From DATEEG01 sp035525055 (GTDB taxonomy: Bacteria; Actinomycetota; Acidimicrobiia; Spongiisociales; ZC4RG35), in contig DATLEZ010000062.1 in the NCBI GenBank assembly GCA_035525055.1, positions 1 through 6,170 of the forward strand: 6,170 nucleotides of DNA. The letters run 5' to 3'. The notes under the pieces were generated by a model. That model searched no databases. It was not told the origin of the DNA and saw only the letters and a list, made by a program, of their open reading frames with translations. This document shows, piece after piece, positions 1-6,082 of the stretch (position 1 is its first letter; every line of letters begins with the position of its first letter). A program made the position numbers and the translations under genes.

Positions 1-70
1 CGTGACGGTCCGGCAACGCCCGTCCTACACCGAATCCCACCGAACCTCTTCCCAATCGACATCTGGCGGC

Positions 71-98
71 TTGACAGCCTTACGCCGTATGATATTCT
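71..98 (+). promoter_or_regulatory. Putative sigma-70-type promoter of the DUF4389 gene
   Basis: A perfect -35 hexamer TTGACA lies at 71-76. A 4-of-6 -10 match, TATTCT, lies at 93-98, with a 16-base spacer. Transcription would start near 105, leaving a leader of about 25 bases that contains the Shine-Dalgarno sequence at 118-125. The spacing to the gene at 131 fits a dedicated promoter. The -10 is imperfect and other AT-rich hexamers overlap it, so the exact -10 is uncertain. Confidence 0.5.
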
Positions 99-117
99 TA
101 CGCAGTACGAATTATCT

Positions 118-125
118 GAGGAGAG
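118..125 (+). promoter_or_regulatory. Shine-Dalgarno site that fixes the DUF4389 gene start
   Basis: GAGGAGAG contains the core AGGAG at 119-123, seven bases before the ATG at 131. This is close to ideal. It argues for the ATG at 131 over the upstream in-frame GTG at 2, whose 43 extra residues are low-complexity and unlike the family. Confidence 0.75.
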
Positions 126-130
126 ACACG

Positions 131-880
131 ATGGCACAGAATTATCCGATACATATTGAGGGCCGGCTCGACCCGGGCTTGAGCCGCTGGCAGTGGTTGA
201 TCAAGTGGTTGCTGGCAATTCCCCACTACTTCATCCTGATGTTCTTGTGGCTGGCGTTCGCCGCACTCACGGTGGTGGCCGGGTTCGCCATCGTGTTCAC
301 CGGGCGTTATCCCAGGTCTATCTTCGATTTCAACGTCGGGGTTCTGCGCTGGACCTGGAGGGTGAGCTACTACTCCTACAGCGCTCTCGGCACCGACCAA
401 TACCCTCCCTTCACCCTGGCGGACGCCAACTATCCGGCCACGTTCGACGTGGCCTACCCGGAGCAACTGTCTCGTGGGCTGGCACTGGTGAAGTGGTGGC
501 TGCTGGCCATCCCCCACTACTTGATTGTCGGACTGTTCACAAGTGGTCTCGTGTGGGGCACAACCGAACTCAACGAATCCGGAAACCAGATGCTCGAAAT
601 CGGCGGTGGTCTCATTGGGATCCTGGTGCTAGTTGCAGCGTTAGCGCTGACCTTCACCGGGCGATATCCCCAAGGTCTCTTCGACTTGGTGATGGGCCTC
701 AACCGGTGGGTGTACCGGGTAGTGGCCTACGCAGCATTGATGCGGGACGAATACCCACCGTTCAGGCTCGACACCGGCGGCTCCGAGACAGGAACTACAC
801 CATCCTCATCTCCCCCTGGACCTACTGCAGGAGGAGACGTTCCCAACCGATCCGACCTAAGCCGGAGTGACCATCCTTGA
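131..880 (+). CDS. Tandem DUF4389 domain membrane protein
   Basis: Encodes 249 residues with two copies of the DUF4389 module. Copy 1 (about residues 17-96) and copy 2 (about 113-214) share the order KW-LAIPHY, a hydrophobic stretch, FTGRYP, a Phe-Asp pair, an RW...RV...Y block and YPPF-L. Hydrophobic segments near 33-57, 129-141 and 157-176 indicate an integral membrane protein; conserved Trp, Tyr and Arg clusters lie beside them. After residue 215 comes a Gly/Ser/Pro-rich, probably disordered tail ending in Ser/Asp/Arg-rich sequence. The start is set by the promoter and Shine-Dalgarno sequence just upstream. DUF4389 proteins are common in actinomycetes and have no established biochemical function that I know of, so none is assigned. 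It looks monocistronic: the next gene is on the other strand and convergent. Family assignment is confident; function is unknown. Confidence 0.9.
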   Translation: MAQNYPIHIEGRLDPGLSRWQWLIKWLLAIPHYFILMFLWLAFAALTVVAGFAIVFTGRYPRSIFDFNVGVLRWTWRVSYYSYSALGTDQYPPFTLADANYPATFDVAYPEQLSRGLALVKWWLLAIPHYLIVGLFTSGLVWGTTELNESGNQMLEIGGGLIGILVLVAALALTFTGRYPQGLFDLVMGLNRWVYRVVAYAALMRDEYPPFRLDTGGSETGTTPSSSPPGPTAGGDVPNRSDLSRSDHP

Positions 881-1252
881 CCGACAGTTCCTCGCGGACT
901 GGTTACACCGTCAGAAGAAGCTGTCCGGACCGGGTGCCACCCTCGAAACGCCGCGATCCGGTGCCCCCCACTAGTCATGGAGGATCAACTCGCCCTCAGG
1001 GACGTTGCTGCCTGGGTATGGCGGTTCCGAGAGCAGAGGTGGAAACCGCCGAGATCCCCGTCGTGGATGAGAGAACTCCCAACGGTGCCGCCGTCCTGGA
1101 CCCCGCCGACTAGGTGGCCGTCGGGTCAGCAGGGAAGGCGGGATGCGAACTCCGCGACGTTTAGACAGTGGCCGATCCTGGTCCGTGGTCATGTCCTTCG
1201 TGCTTGGCGGAGATGGGCACAAGTGACAAGCCGCCATCCGTCTCAAGCATCC
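881..1252. other. Intergenic region between convergent genes, no supported gene
   Basis: About 370 bases separate the stop of the DUF4389 gene from the stop of the DUF3052 gene. Several open frames cross it on both strands, but their translations are rich in Arg, Pro and Ser, match no family I recognise, and lack a good Shine-Dalgarno sequence. I found no strong hairpin followed by a T-run, although terminators for two converging transcripts would be expected here. A plus-frame stretch around 1169-1258 contains a CPSC motif but is closed by a stop just upstream. It may be plain spacer or heavily decayed coding DNA. Confidence 0.5.
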
Positions 1253-1660
1253 TTAAGGTCGGCGGAATTCCTTCCGCCAGACGAACTTGAGCCCGGACCA
1301 GTTTTTGTCGATCGCGGCCACTTTCGTATCGACCATCCCGGTGGGCAAAAGCAAATCTCTAAGCAACTGCTCCGTTACGTCACTCACGTGACCGCCTGCC
1401 CTCCTCGGCCAGACGAGCCAGAGCGACCCATCTGACGGTATGGCCTTGACAGTTCGCCGGGTCAGGCGGCGAAGGTCGGCTGCGGAGCGCACGAAGCCGA
1501 CGACGACGTCCGGTGAGCGGCGCAAGTCTCGCCGCACCTCAACAGCGGGGTCCAGGTTCGCGATCGTCCACTCGGCTGGAGCGTCGAGCAGAACGAGAAG
1601 ATGGCCGGACTTCAAGCCCAACTTCTTAGGGAGTGGCGCACCCGAATACCCGACAGTCAT
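1253..1660 (-). CDS. DUF3052 family protein
   Basis: Encodes 135 residues, a usual length for the DUF3052 family of actinomycetes. The family signature runs the whole length: an N-terminal GYSG-PL-KKLG-K-GH block (residues 4-20), a short beta strand (LLVLL), a second strand DVVVGFVRS (51-59), a LWLVWPRRAGG block followed by SDVTE (80-97), and a C-terminal LPTGMVDTKVAAID--WSGLKFV-RKE block (105-131). It appears soluble, with no signal peptide or membrane segment. The layout suggests a small alpha/beta fold, but family members are uncharacterised and I assign no reaction. I chose the ATG at 1660 because homologues begin with M-T-x-G-Y-S-G. An upstream in-frame GTG at 1684 would add eight residues without a better ribosome binding site. 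The gene lies 80 bases downstream of the membrane-protein gene on the same strand and could be co-transcribed, but it also has its own leaderless-type -10. Confidence 0.9.
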   Translation of the reverse strand: MTVGYSGAPLPKKLGLKSGHLLVLLDAPAEWTIANLDPAVEVRRDLRRSPDVVVGFVRSAADLRRLTRRTVKAIPSDGSLWLVWPRRAGGHVSDVTEQLLRDLLLPTGMVDTKVAAIDKNWSGLKFVWRKEFRRP

Positions 1661-1666
1661 CGCCAA

Positions 1667-1672
1667 ATCGTA
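1667..1672 (-). promoter_or_regulatory. Leaderless-type -10 element for the DUF3052 gene
   Basis: On the minus strand TACGAT (fits TANNNT) ends six bases before the ATG at 1660, so transcription would begin at or next to the start codon. No Shine-Dalgarno sequence is visible in the 20 bases upstream, as expected for a leaderless transcript, a frequent arrangement in actinomycetes. No clear -35 was identified. The hexamer is short and could occur by chance. Confidence 0.35.
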
Positions 1673-1740
1673 GGAGCGGACCACCGAGACGAGGGCGTTG
1701 ATGAGCCGCGACGGTCATTGCTGGGTCCGCTACGACGAGA

Positions 1741-2592
1741 TCAGCTGGGACTAAGTATCACCCACGCCGACCTGAGCAGACGGATCCACTCGACCGTCAC
1801 GACAGCAATAGCTATCGCTGGAGCAACTCGAACCACCCAGACCGGTGGTTTCCATCGAGAGGCTTGGCCGATCCAGAGCGGGATAGCAACCAGTGCCAGC
1901 ACGATCAGCTCTAGAGCAATCGCCGGCTCGTCGCCTATAGATACGACCGCAAGAGTTCCGACGAGAGATGCGCCGCCAAGCCCGAAAGCGAGCAATAAGC
2001 CAGCACCCAATGGACTTGATCCGAACTGGCGACGAGTCAAGGCGCCGTCGATGGCGACGATGACCACCCCGGCCAACCCAGAAAGCAGCGTATAGAGCAA
2101 GACATTCAACGCCACCGGTTCGAGGATGACGAAGTCGATGTTGTCGGGCTTGACGAAGGCATTGCCTCCGATTGCAGCCGCTGCCAAGGCCGCCCATCCC
2201 AGGCGACCCCGATCCGCGATTCTGTCCTTGAGGAGGGCCCAGTAGCCGGCTGCGATGATCGAACCGAACACCCCGCCGAACAGAATCAGCCCCAAAGAGC
2301 CGTCGACGGAGATGCGACCGATCAGAAACCCGTCTCCGGTGAGCCTTCCCCTAGTTCCAGGGTTGTTGACGATGGCCATCGCCCCTGAAAGGCGCATCGC
2401 CAGACGCCCACCTACTCCGAGCACCAATACTCCACCCAGCAAAGCTGCGACCCCGGAGATTCCCACCCTTCGGCCCACCTTGAGGGCAGGCGGCAAGTCC
2501 ATCTTGGAGACCATCATTACCAACTGACGTCCGAGTCGAGCTACCGGGTGACCCGCGACCCTGGTCGTGTGACCGACTCGAATGTCGCCCAA
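1741..2592 (-). CDS. Uncharacterised seven-helix integral membrane protein
   Basis: Encodes 283 residues. Hydrophobic segments lie near residues 44-62, 99-121, 131-146, 160-181, 195-216, 224-242 and 251-270, giving about seven membrane helices after a 43-residue basic N-terminal stretch. Conserved-looking features include GGRLAMRL just after helix 1, a loop reading IGRISVDGSLG (91-101), and a polar DNIDF motif (150-154) between helices 3 and 4. This layout resembles hypothetical membrane proteins I recall from Actinomycetota and Chloroflexota, but I know no named function and assign none. The start is a TTG at 2592, chosen because a very strong Shine-Dalgarno sequence precedes it. The in-frame ATGs at 2517 and 2514 lack one, although starting there would give a shorter tail before helix 1. 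The gene follows a dioxygenase remnant by about 25 bases and precedes the DUF3052 gene by 80. Confidence 0.8.
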   Translation of the reverse strand: MGDIRVGHTTRVAGHPVARLGRQLVMMVSKMDLPPALKVGRRVGISGVAALLGGVLVLGVGGRLAMRLSGAMAIVNNPGTRGRLTGDGFLIGRISVDGSLGLILFGGVFGSIIAAGYWALLKDRIADRGRLGWAALAAAAIGGNAFVKPDNIDFVILEPVALNVLLYTLLSGLAGVVIVAIDGALTRRQFGSSPLGAGLLLAFGLGGASLVGTLAVVSIGDEPAIALELIVLALVAIPLWIGQASRWKPPVWVVRVAPAIAIAVVTVEWIRLLRSAWVILSPS

Positions 2593-2598
2593 TCGGGG

Positions 2599-2607
2599 CC
2601 CTCCTCC
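2599..2607 (-). promoter_or_regulatory. Strong Shine-Dalgarno site supporting a TTG start
   Basis: On the minus strand GGAGGAGGG lies six bases before the TTG at 2592. This is the best ribosome binding site in the window. It is the main reason for choosing the rare TTG start over the ATGs 75-78 bases further in. Confidence 0.65.
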
Positions 2608-2615
2608 AGAGTCCA

Positions 2616-3100
2616 GGCCCTAGCGGGCCCGCCGCCGACAAGCATGAGATGAAGTTGAGGAACTGGAACGTGAGATTGCCGGCGGCGAACATTCGCTCAT
2701 AGTTGGCAAGAGTCGTCAGACGACCGGCATCTCCCTTCGAAAAACAGTCCAGCGCCTGTTGGTCGAACTCACTGTCGACTGTGGTGCCAAGGAACGGGCG
2801 GGACCCGCCCAGCTCGAATGAGAGATGACCGGACCCGACCACCGCCACCCGTTCGGTACCAGGCCAGGCGGCAAGCGCGTCACAGATGTTGGAACCGAGG
2901 GCGCGAAATCGTTCGGCGCGGGGATTCGGCGGGGCAATGGTGTTGGTGTGAATCGGTACGACCCGTACGTCTTAGTCCGGAGTCAGATAGAGGAGAGGGA
3001 CCATGAAGGCGTGAGATGATCCGATCCGACAACAATCAACACGTCGGGTGGCGCCATGGCCATTTACTCTGAACCGTGCGTAAGCCTCGGTGACACCTTC
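2616..3100 (-). pseudogene. Decayed remnant of a LigB-type extradiol ring-cleavage dioxygenase
   Basis: Pieces of the LigB (class III extradiol dioxygenase) fold appear in order but in different frames. An AYARFR helix piece lies near 3090. PDVLIVVGSDH, matching the family strand that ends in an iron-ligand His, is in a second frame from the ATG at 3063 to a stop at 2983. In the first frame again come HAFMVPLLYLTPD, a TAA stop at 2972-2974, and DVRVVPIHTNTIAPP continuing after it without a shift. Then follow AWPGTERVAVVGSGHLS and a tail ending FLNFISCLSAAG. The roughly 70 residues usually found between the VG-DH strand and the HAF--PL block are missing. So are the N-terminal segment with the first iron His and the usual YEP-type C-terminus; the frame runs on without a stop into the next gene. 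Intact relatives cleave catechol-like rings using Fe(II). Given the stop, shifts and deletions it cannot make a working enzyme. The exact subfamily is unknown. Confidence 0.75.
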
Positions 3101-3113
3101 TTGGTGGCTATCG

Positions 3114-4142
3114 CTACGGGTGAACCAGTGGTAGATCCTCCCACGCGATCTTTGCACCGTGTTCGAGGGTCTCGCCGTACACCTTTTCGCCGAGCGCTTC
3201 CCGTATCGCAGACCGCGATTCTTCGACCAGTCGCTGGTCGAAGGCGAGGAGGCTCACCGACGCCTTCTTGGAGAGAGCCGAGGCGAATCCCATAAGGACT
3301 GCAGCGGAGCCGTACTCCCCTCGGCGCTCAGCGATCATTGACCAGAACCAGGCGACATTTGCTCGGTCCGACGCCGGAGGGAGGTCCTGGTTGAAGGCCC
3401 CCGGCGCGGAGAAAGTTGCGATAGCTGCGTCCACGTCACCCAGTTGCAAATGTGCCAGAGCCTTGTTCCATCCCTTCCACCCATCGGTGATGGCGCTCGG
3501 CATGGCCGTGAACCTCTTGATCGTTTCGAGCGCGGCCTCCGGGCGTCCGGTCGCTCGTTCAGCCTGCATCCGGTAGAGAAGGAACATGATCTTTGCCCAA
3601 TCGTCGACGGTGCTCAACGTCTCGGTGGAGGAAATCACGTCGTCATACTCTTCAGCCAGAACCTTGAATGCAGTCTGGCCGACTCTCAGGCGCACCGGGC
3701 TTATCAGGTCCCCGTGCTCTTCAGCCAGGGACAAGATCTCGTGCTCTGATTCTCTGGAGTTCATGACCCAGGCGGTGAGGAAACGGTTTTGGACCGGCGC
3801 GGTCCATCGTGGGTCGTTTGCTTTCCGCAGCAGCTGGGTGGCTTCGGCTAGTAGTTCATCCGCCAGTTTGGCGTCGATGGACATCTGAAAATTGCCGAGC
3901 GCATTGGTGAGGAGCCCTCTCGGCAGGTCATCGGTGGCGGTGGCGAGGATCTTTCGAGCTCGCTCGGCCAGAGCCAGTATGGGGGCATCCCCGCCGACGT
4001 TCGACGCGTCGGTCAATGCATACGCCGTGCCAACTGCCACGAAGGGTGACGCGTCGTCGTCCACCAGGTCGAGTGTGCTGTCAGCCAATTGAGTGACTCG
4101 CGGAACATCGTCCTGTTCCAGAAGTATCCGCGAAGATTGCAC
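3114..4142 (-). CDS. C-terminal TPR part of the frameshifted cyclase/NTPase protein
   Basis: This is the reading frame carrying the C-terminal third of the signalling protein whose N-terminal part is at 4013-5878. It is almost wholly alpha-helical with repeated Ala/Leu-rich helix pairs, such as LAERARKIL, ADELLAEATQLL, AALETIKRF and GWNKALAHLQLGDVDAAIATF, as expected for TPR-like repeats. It ends in the ALGEKVYGETLEHG helix typical of the C-terminus of AfsR-like cyclase/ATPase proteins. The first open start is a GTG at 4142, overlapping the upstream frame by 130 bases, with only a weak ribosome binding site. Continuity with the upstream protein fits best if the join is near 4070-4090, so residues before about 22 of this frame (from the GTG) are probably not natural. 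Read alone it would be a 342-residue TPR protein. I favour a single broken gene of about 920 residues. Confidence 0.75.
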   Translation of the reverse strand: MQSSRILLEQDDVPRVTQLADSTLDLVDDDASPFVAVGTAYALTDASNVGGDAPILALAERARKILATATDDLPRGLLTNALGNFQMSIDAKLADELLAEATQLLRKANDPRWTAPVQNRFLTAWVMNSRESEHEILSLAEEHGDLISPVRLRVGQTAFKVLAEEYDDVISSTETLSTVDDWAKIMFLLYRMQAERATGRPEAALETIKRFTAMPSAITDGWKGWNKALAHLQLGDVDAAIATFSAPGAFNQDLPPASDRANVAWFWSMIAERRGEYGSAAVLMGFASALSKKASVSLLAFDQRLVEESRSAIREALGEKVYGETLEHGAKIAWEDLPLVHP

Positions 4143-5878
4143 GCCAATTCCAGGGCGAGCGGGCCTTGCCCCGCCTCGGACGCCCAGGTAATCGCGGCTC
4201 GGTAGTTGGCCAGATCGTCCGTAGCGGGTTCGATCACGAGTAGGTCCCCGCGGAGGATCGTCTTGTCGATCCTCCGGGAAGCTGCGCGGAAGTGTTCGGC
4301 GTGGCGAAGTCGAGCCTCCTCGGCCTCATCGGCTTCAACGAGCTTGTCTAGGGCGTACTGGCGGACCGTTTCGAGTAGCCGGTAGCGGGGTCGCGCATCG
4401 GCGTCGAAGGTCACGACCGACGCTTCGACCAATCGCCCAAGCAGATCGAGGACCTCGAAGCGCGGAAGCCTCTCGCCTGAACAAACCTCTTCGGCGGCCT
4501 CGTAGGTGAACCCGTCGGAAAACACCGAGAGTCGACGAAGCAACGCGCGCTCCTGATCCGACAGGAGGTCATACGACCAGTCCATCATCGCCCGCAGGGT
4601 TCGTTGTCGTTCTACCGCAGTACGGCTGCCACCGGTGAGCAGTCGAAATCGATCGTTCAGATGTTGGGCGATCTGATCTAACGACAGCATTTTGAGCCGA
4701 GCCGTCGCCAATTCGATCGCCAGGGGAATGCCATCGAGTCGGACGCACAGTTCGGCGACTGCCGAGATGTTGTCTTCGTTGACGGTGAAGCTCGGTTGCA
4801 CGAGTCGGGCTCGCTCGGCGAAAAGCTCGACGGCTGACGCGTCGTCGTCGACCCGGAGCGAAGGCACTCTCCACAGTACCTCTCCGGGCACCGCCAGACC
4901 CTCGCGGCTGGTCGCCAGTACATGGACATCGGAACACGCCCGGAGCAATGACTCGACGAGTGCAGCGACATCGTCGATGAGGTGCTCGCAGTTGTCGATC
5001 ACGAGGAGGGTGCTTCGGTCTGGGAGGAACCTCAAGAGTCTCGCCTCCGCCGTGACCGTGGGGTCATGCGGCACCCGCAACGCACTGGCGACCGTATCCG
5101 CTAGGAATCCGGAGTCTGTCAACGGAGCGAGCTCGATGAACCAGGCGCCATGGTCGAACTCGGCGAGGAGCTCTGCTGCCACCTGCAGCGATAGTCGGGT
5201 CTTCCCGACGCCGCCGATGCCGGTGAGCGTGACCAGACGGGATTGGCGGACGAGATCGGTGACCTCCTTGATCTGGCCCTGTCTCCCGATGAAGCTGCTG
5301 AGCTGGATGGGGAGATTGTGAGGTGCCCGCTCCAGGGTTCGGAGTCCGCGTGGATCGTCGGCGCCCTCACCCATGAGCCGGAAGATCCGGGTTGGCTCGC
5401 CGAGATCCTTCAGCCGGTGCTCGCCTGCGTCCACCAGCGACATTCCCGCCGGCAGGCGATCTCCGAGTAGCCGCCGGGCGGCTTCGGAGACGAGGATCTG
5501 CCCGCCGTTGCCTGCATCCATGATGCGAGCGGTCCGTGTCACCGTCGCGCCGAAGTAATCGCCGTCCGTCGGCTCCGCCTCGCCCGAGTGCACTCCAATC
5601 CGGCAGGTCAGGGCGGGACCCTCCCAGTCCTCGTTGGCGAGAGCGGCGGCAACCCGGGCGGCGGCCTCGAGTCCGGCGGTCACCGAGTCGAAGGCGGCGC
5701 CGAACCCGTCACCGGTGTGTTTGAACACGGATCCATTCGCAGCCTCGACGATGCTCCGGACGGTCTCGTCGTGGTGGGCCAGCGAGACGCGCATGCCAGC
5801 CGGATCAGACTCCCACAGCTTCGTGCTTCCCTCAATGTCGGAGAACACGAAGGTGACGACACCACCCGGGAGAGTCAT
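4013..5878 (-). CDS. Class III adenylate cyclase / STAND NTPase, N-terminal part, frameshifted
   Basis: Domains in order are as follows. Residues 7-168 form a class III nucleotide cyclase domain, with metal-binding Asp14 in FSDIEGST and Asp57 in TGDGF, the ATP-selecting pair Lys53 and Asp107, and Arg118 as the transition-state Arg. The usual transition-state Asn (V-N-R-A-A-R) is Thr114. Residues about 190-395 form an AfsR/NB-ARC-like P-loop NTPase, with Walker A GIGGVGKT (220-227), Walker B LLVIDNCEH (291-299), the TSRE sensor (323-326) and GIPLAIELA (383-391). A winged-helix-like segment including MDWSYDLLSDQERALLRRLSVF (about 432-453) follows, then the first TPR-like helices from about 530. 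Family members are cytoplasmic and join cAMP synthesis to an ATP-driven switch with a ligand- or protein-sensing TPR region. The frame is sensible to about LNWLT (base 4080), then turns to Trp/Thr/Arg-rich sequence and stops at 4013. The true continuation is the frame ending at 3114. The ATG at 5878 matches the family start. There is no LuxR-type HTH. Confidence 0.88.
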   Translation of the reverse strand: MTLPGGVVTFVFSDIEGSTKLWESDPAGMRVSLAHHDETVRSIVEAANGSVFKHTGDGFGAAFDSVTAGLEAAARVAAALANEDWEGPALTCRIGVHSGEAEPTDGDYFGATVTRTARIMDAGNGGQILVSEAARRLLGDRLPAGMSLVDAGEHRLKDLGEPTRIFRLMGEGADDPRGLRTLERAPHNLPIQLSSFIGRQGQIKEVTDLVRQSRLVTLTGIGGVGKTRLSLQVAAELLAEFDHGAWFIELAPLTDSGFLADTVASALRVPHDPTVTAEARLLRFLPDRSTLLVIDNCEHLIDDVAALVESLLRACSDVHVLATSREGLAVPGEVLWRVPSLRVDDDASAVELFAERARLVQPSFTVNEDNISAVAELCVRLDGIPLAIELATARLKMLSLDQIAQHLNDRFRLLTGGSRTAVERQRTLRAMMDWSYDLLSDQERALLRRLSVFSDGFTYEAAEEVCSGERLPRFEVLDLLGRLVEASVVTFDADARPRYRLLETVRQYALDKLVEADEAEEARLRHAEHFRAASRRIDKTILRGDLLVIEPATDDLANYRAAITWASEAGQGPLALELACNLRGYFWNRTMFRESLNWLTAHSTWWTTTRHPSWQLARRMH

Positions 5879-5885
5879 CGGCGCG

Positions 5886-5891
5886 ACGTTA
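5886..5891 (-). promoter_or_regulatory. Leaderless-type -10 element for the cyclase gene
   Basis: On the minus strand TAACGT (fits TANNNT) ends seven bases before the ATG at 5878, and there is no Shine-Dalgarno sequence between it and the ATG. This suggests a transcript starting at or beside the start codon. No convincing -35 is seen about 17 bases further upstream. Chance occurrence is possible. Confidence 0.35.
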
Positions 5892-5905
5892 CTATCGACG
5901 GGGAA

Positions 5906-6082
5906 ATGCTTCCGATTCCGGCCTCGCCATCAATGGCACAGGCCCAGGCATGGAGCCAGGAAGGACCTTCTTCTAGGAACGTCGAAGCGATTGGCCCGGC
6001 TATCAAAGCCGTGACGCATCACGGCCTGGTAGTGGAGAAAAGAGACGGCGATTGGTATGGACGGCTCTACTTCGACGTCTGA
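5906..6082 (+). pseudogene. Short open frame, possible 3' remnant of an unidentified gene
   Basis: From the ATG at 5906 this plus frame encodes 58 residues. The second half looks protein-like: an IGPAIKAV helix, then HHGLVVEKRDGDWYGRLYFDV, which resembles the closing beta-hairpin of secreted or ligand-binding domains that end in a 'dGdWY' strand. From about 5977 its codons end mostly in G or C, as in the window's real genes; before that the bias is weaker. No spaced Shine-Dalgarno sequence precedes the ATG (a GGGG run is too close). Upstream the frame is antisense to the cyclase gene, so any original 5' part would have been lost. Its last 16 bases overlap the 3' end of the possible minus-strand gene at 6067. 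It may be a gene tail, a small protein or chance; I assign no function. Confidence 0.25.

Noticed and set aside
1..62. Possible divergent minus-strand start at 62 (ATG, MSIGKRF...).
   Set aside because: There is no Shine-Dalgarno sequence and only about 20 codons are visible, with no family resemblance.
1..159. Plus-strand frame open from the left edge to a TGA at 157-159 (51 or so codons), which could be the 3' end of an upstream gene.
   Set aside because: Codon use is mixed, it has no recognisable family features, and it runs across the promoter and Shine-Dalgarno sequence of the DUF4389 gene; chance is more likely.
1169..1258. Plus-frame segment with a CPSC motif, considered as a zinc-ribbon remnant.
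   Set aside because: It is only about 30 codons, has no second Cys pair, is closed upstream by a stop, and its codon bias is weak.
1261..1278. Inverted repeat GGCGGAA-TTCC-TTCCGCC at the 3' end of the DUF3052 gene, considered as a terminator.
   Set aside because: It lies inside the coding sequence before the stop, and no T-run follows in either direction.
1440..2095. Plus-strand frames opposite the DUF3052 and seven-helix genes.
   Set aside because: Their Arg/Ser/Pro-rich translations are shadows of well-supported minus-strand genes.
2616..2629. Hairpin GGCCC-TAGC-GGGCC just upstream of the seven-helix gene, considered as a terminator or attenuator.
   Set aside because: It has only a 5-bp stem and no T-run; GC-rich inverted repeats of this size are expected by chance in this DNA.
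4070..4090. Programmed -1 ribosomal frameshifting to join the two halves of the cyclase protein.
   Set aside because: There is no slippery heptamer in the overlap and no obvious downstream stimulatory structure by eye.
5588..5905. Long plus-strand frames opposite the cyclase domain (for example from 5588 or 5634).
   Set aside because: They are antisense shadows of the strongly conserved cyclase coding sequence.
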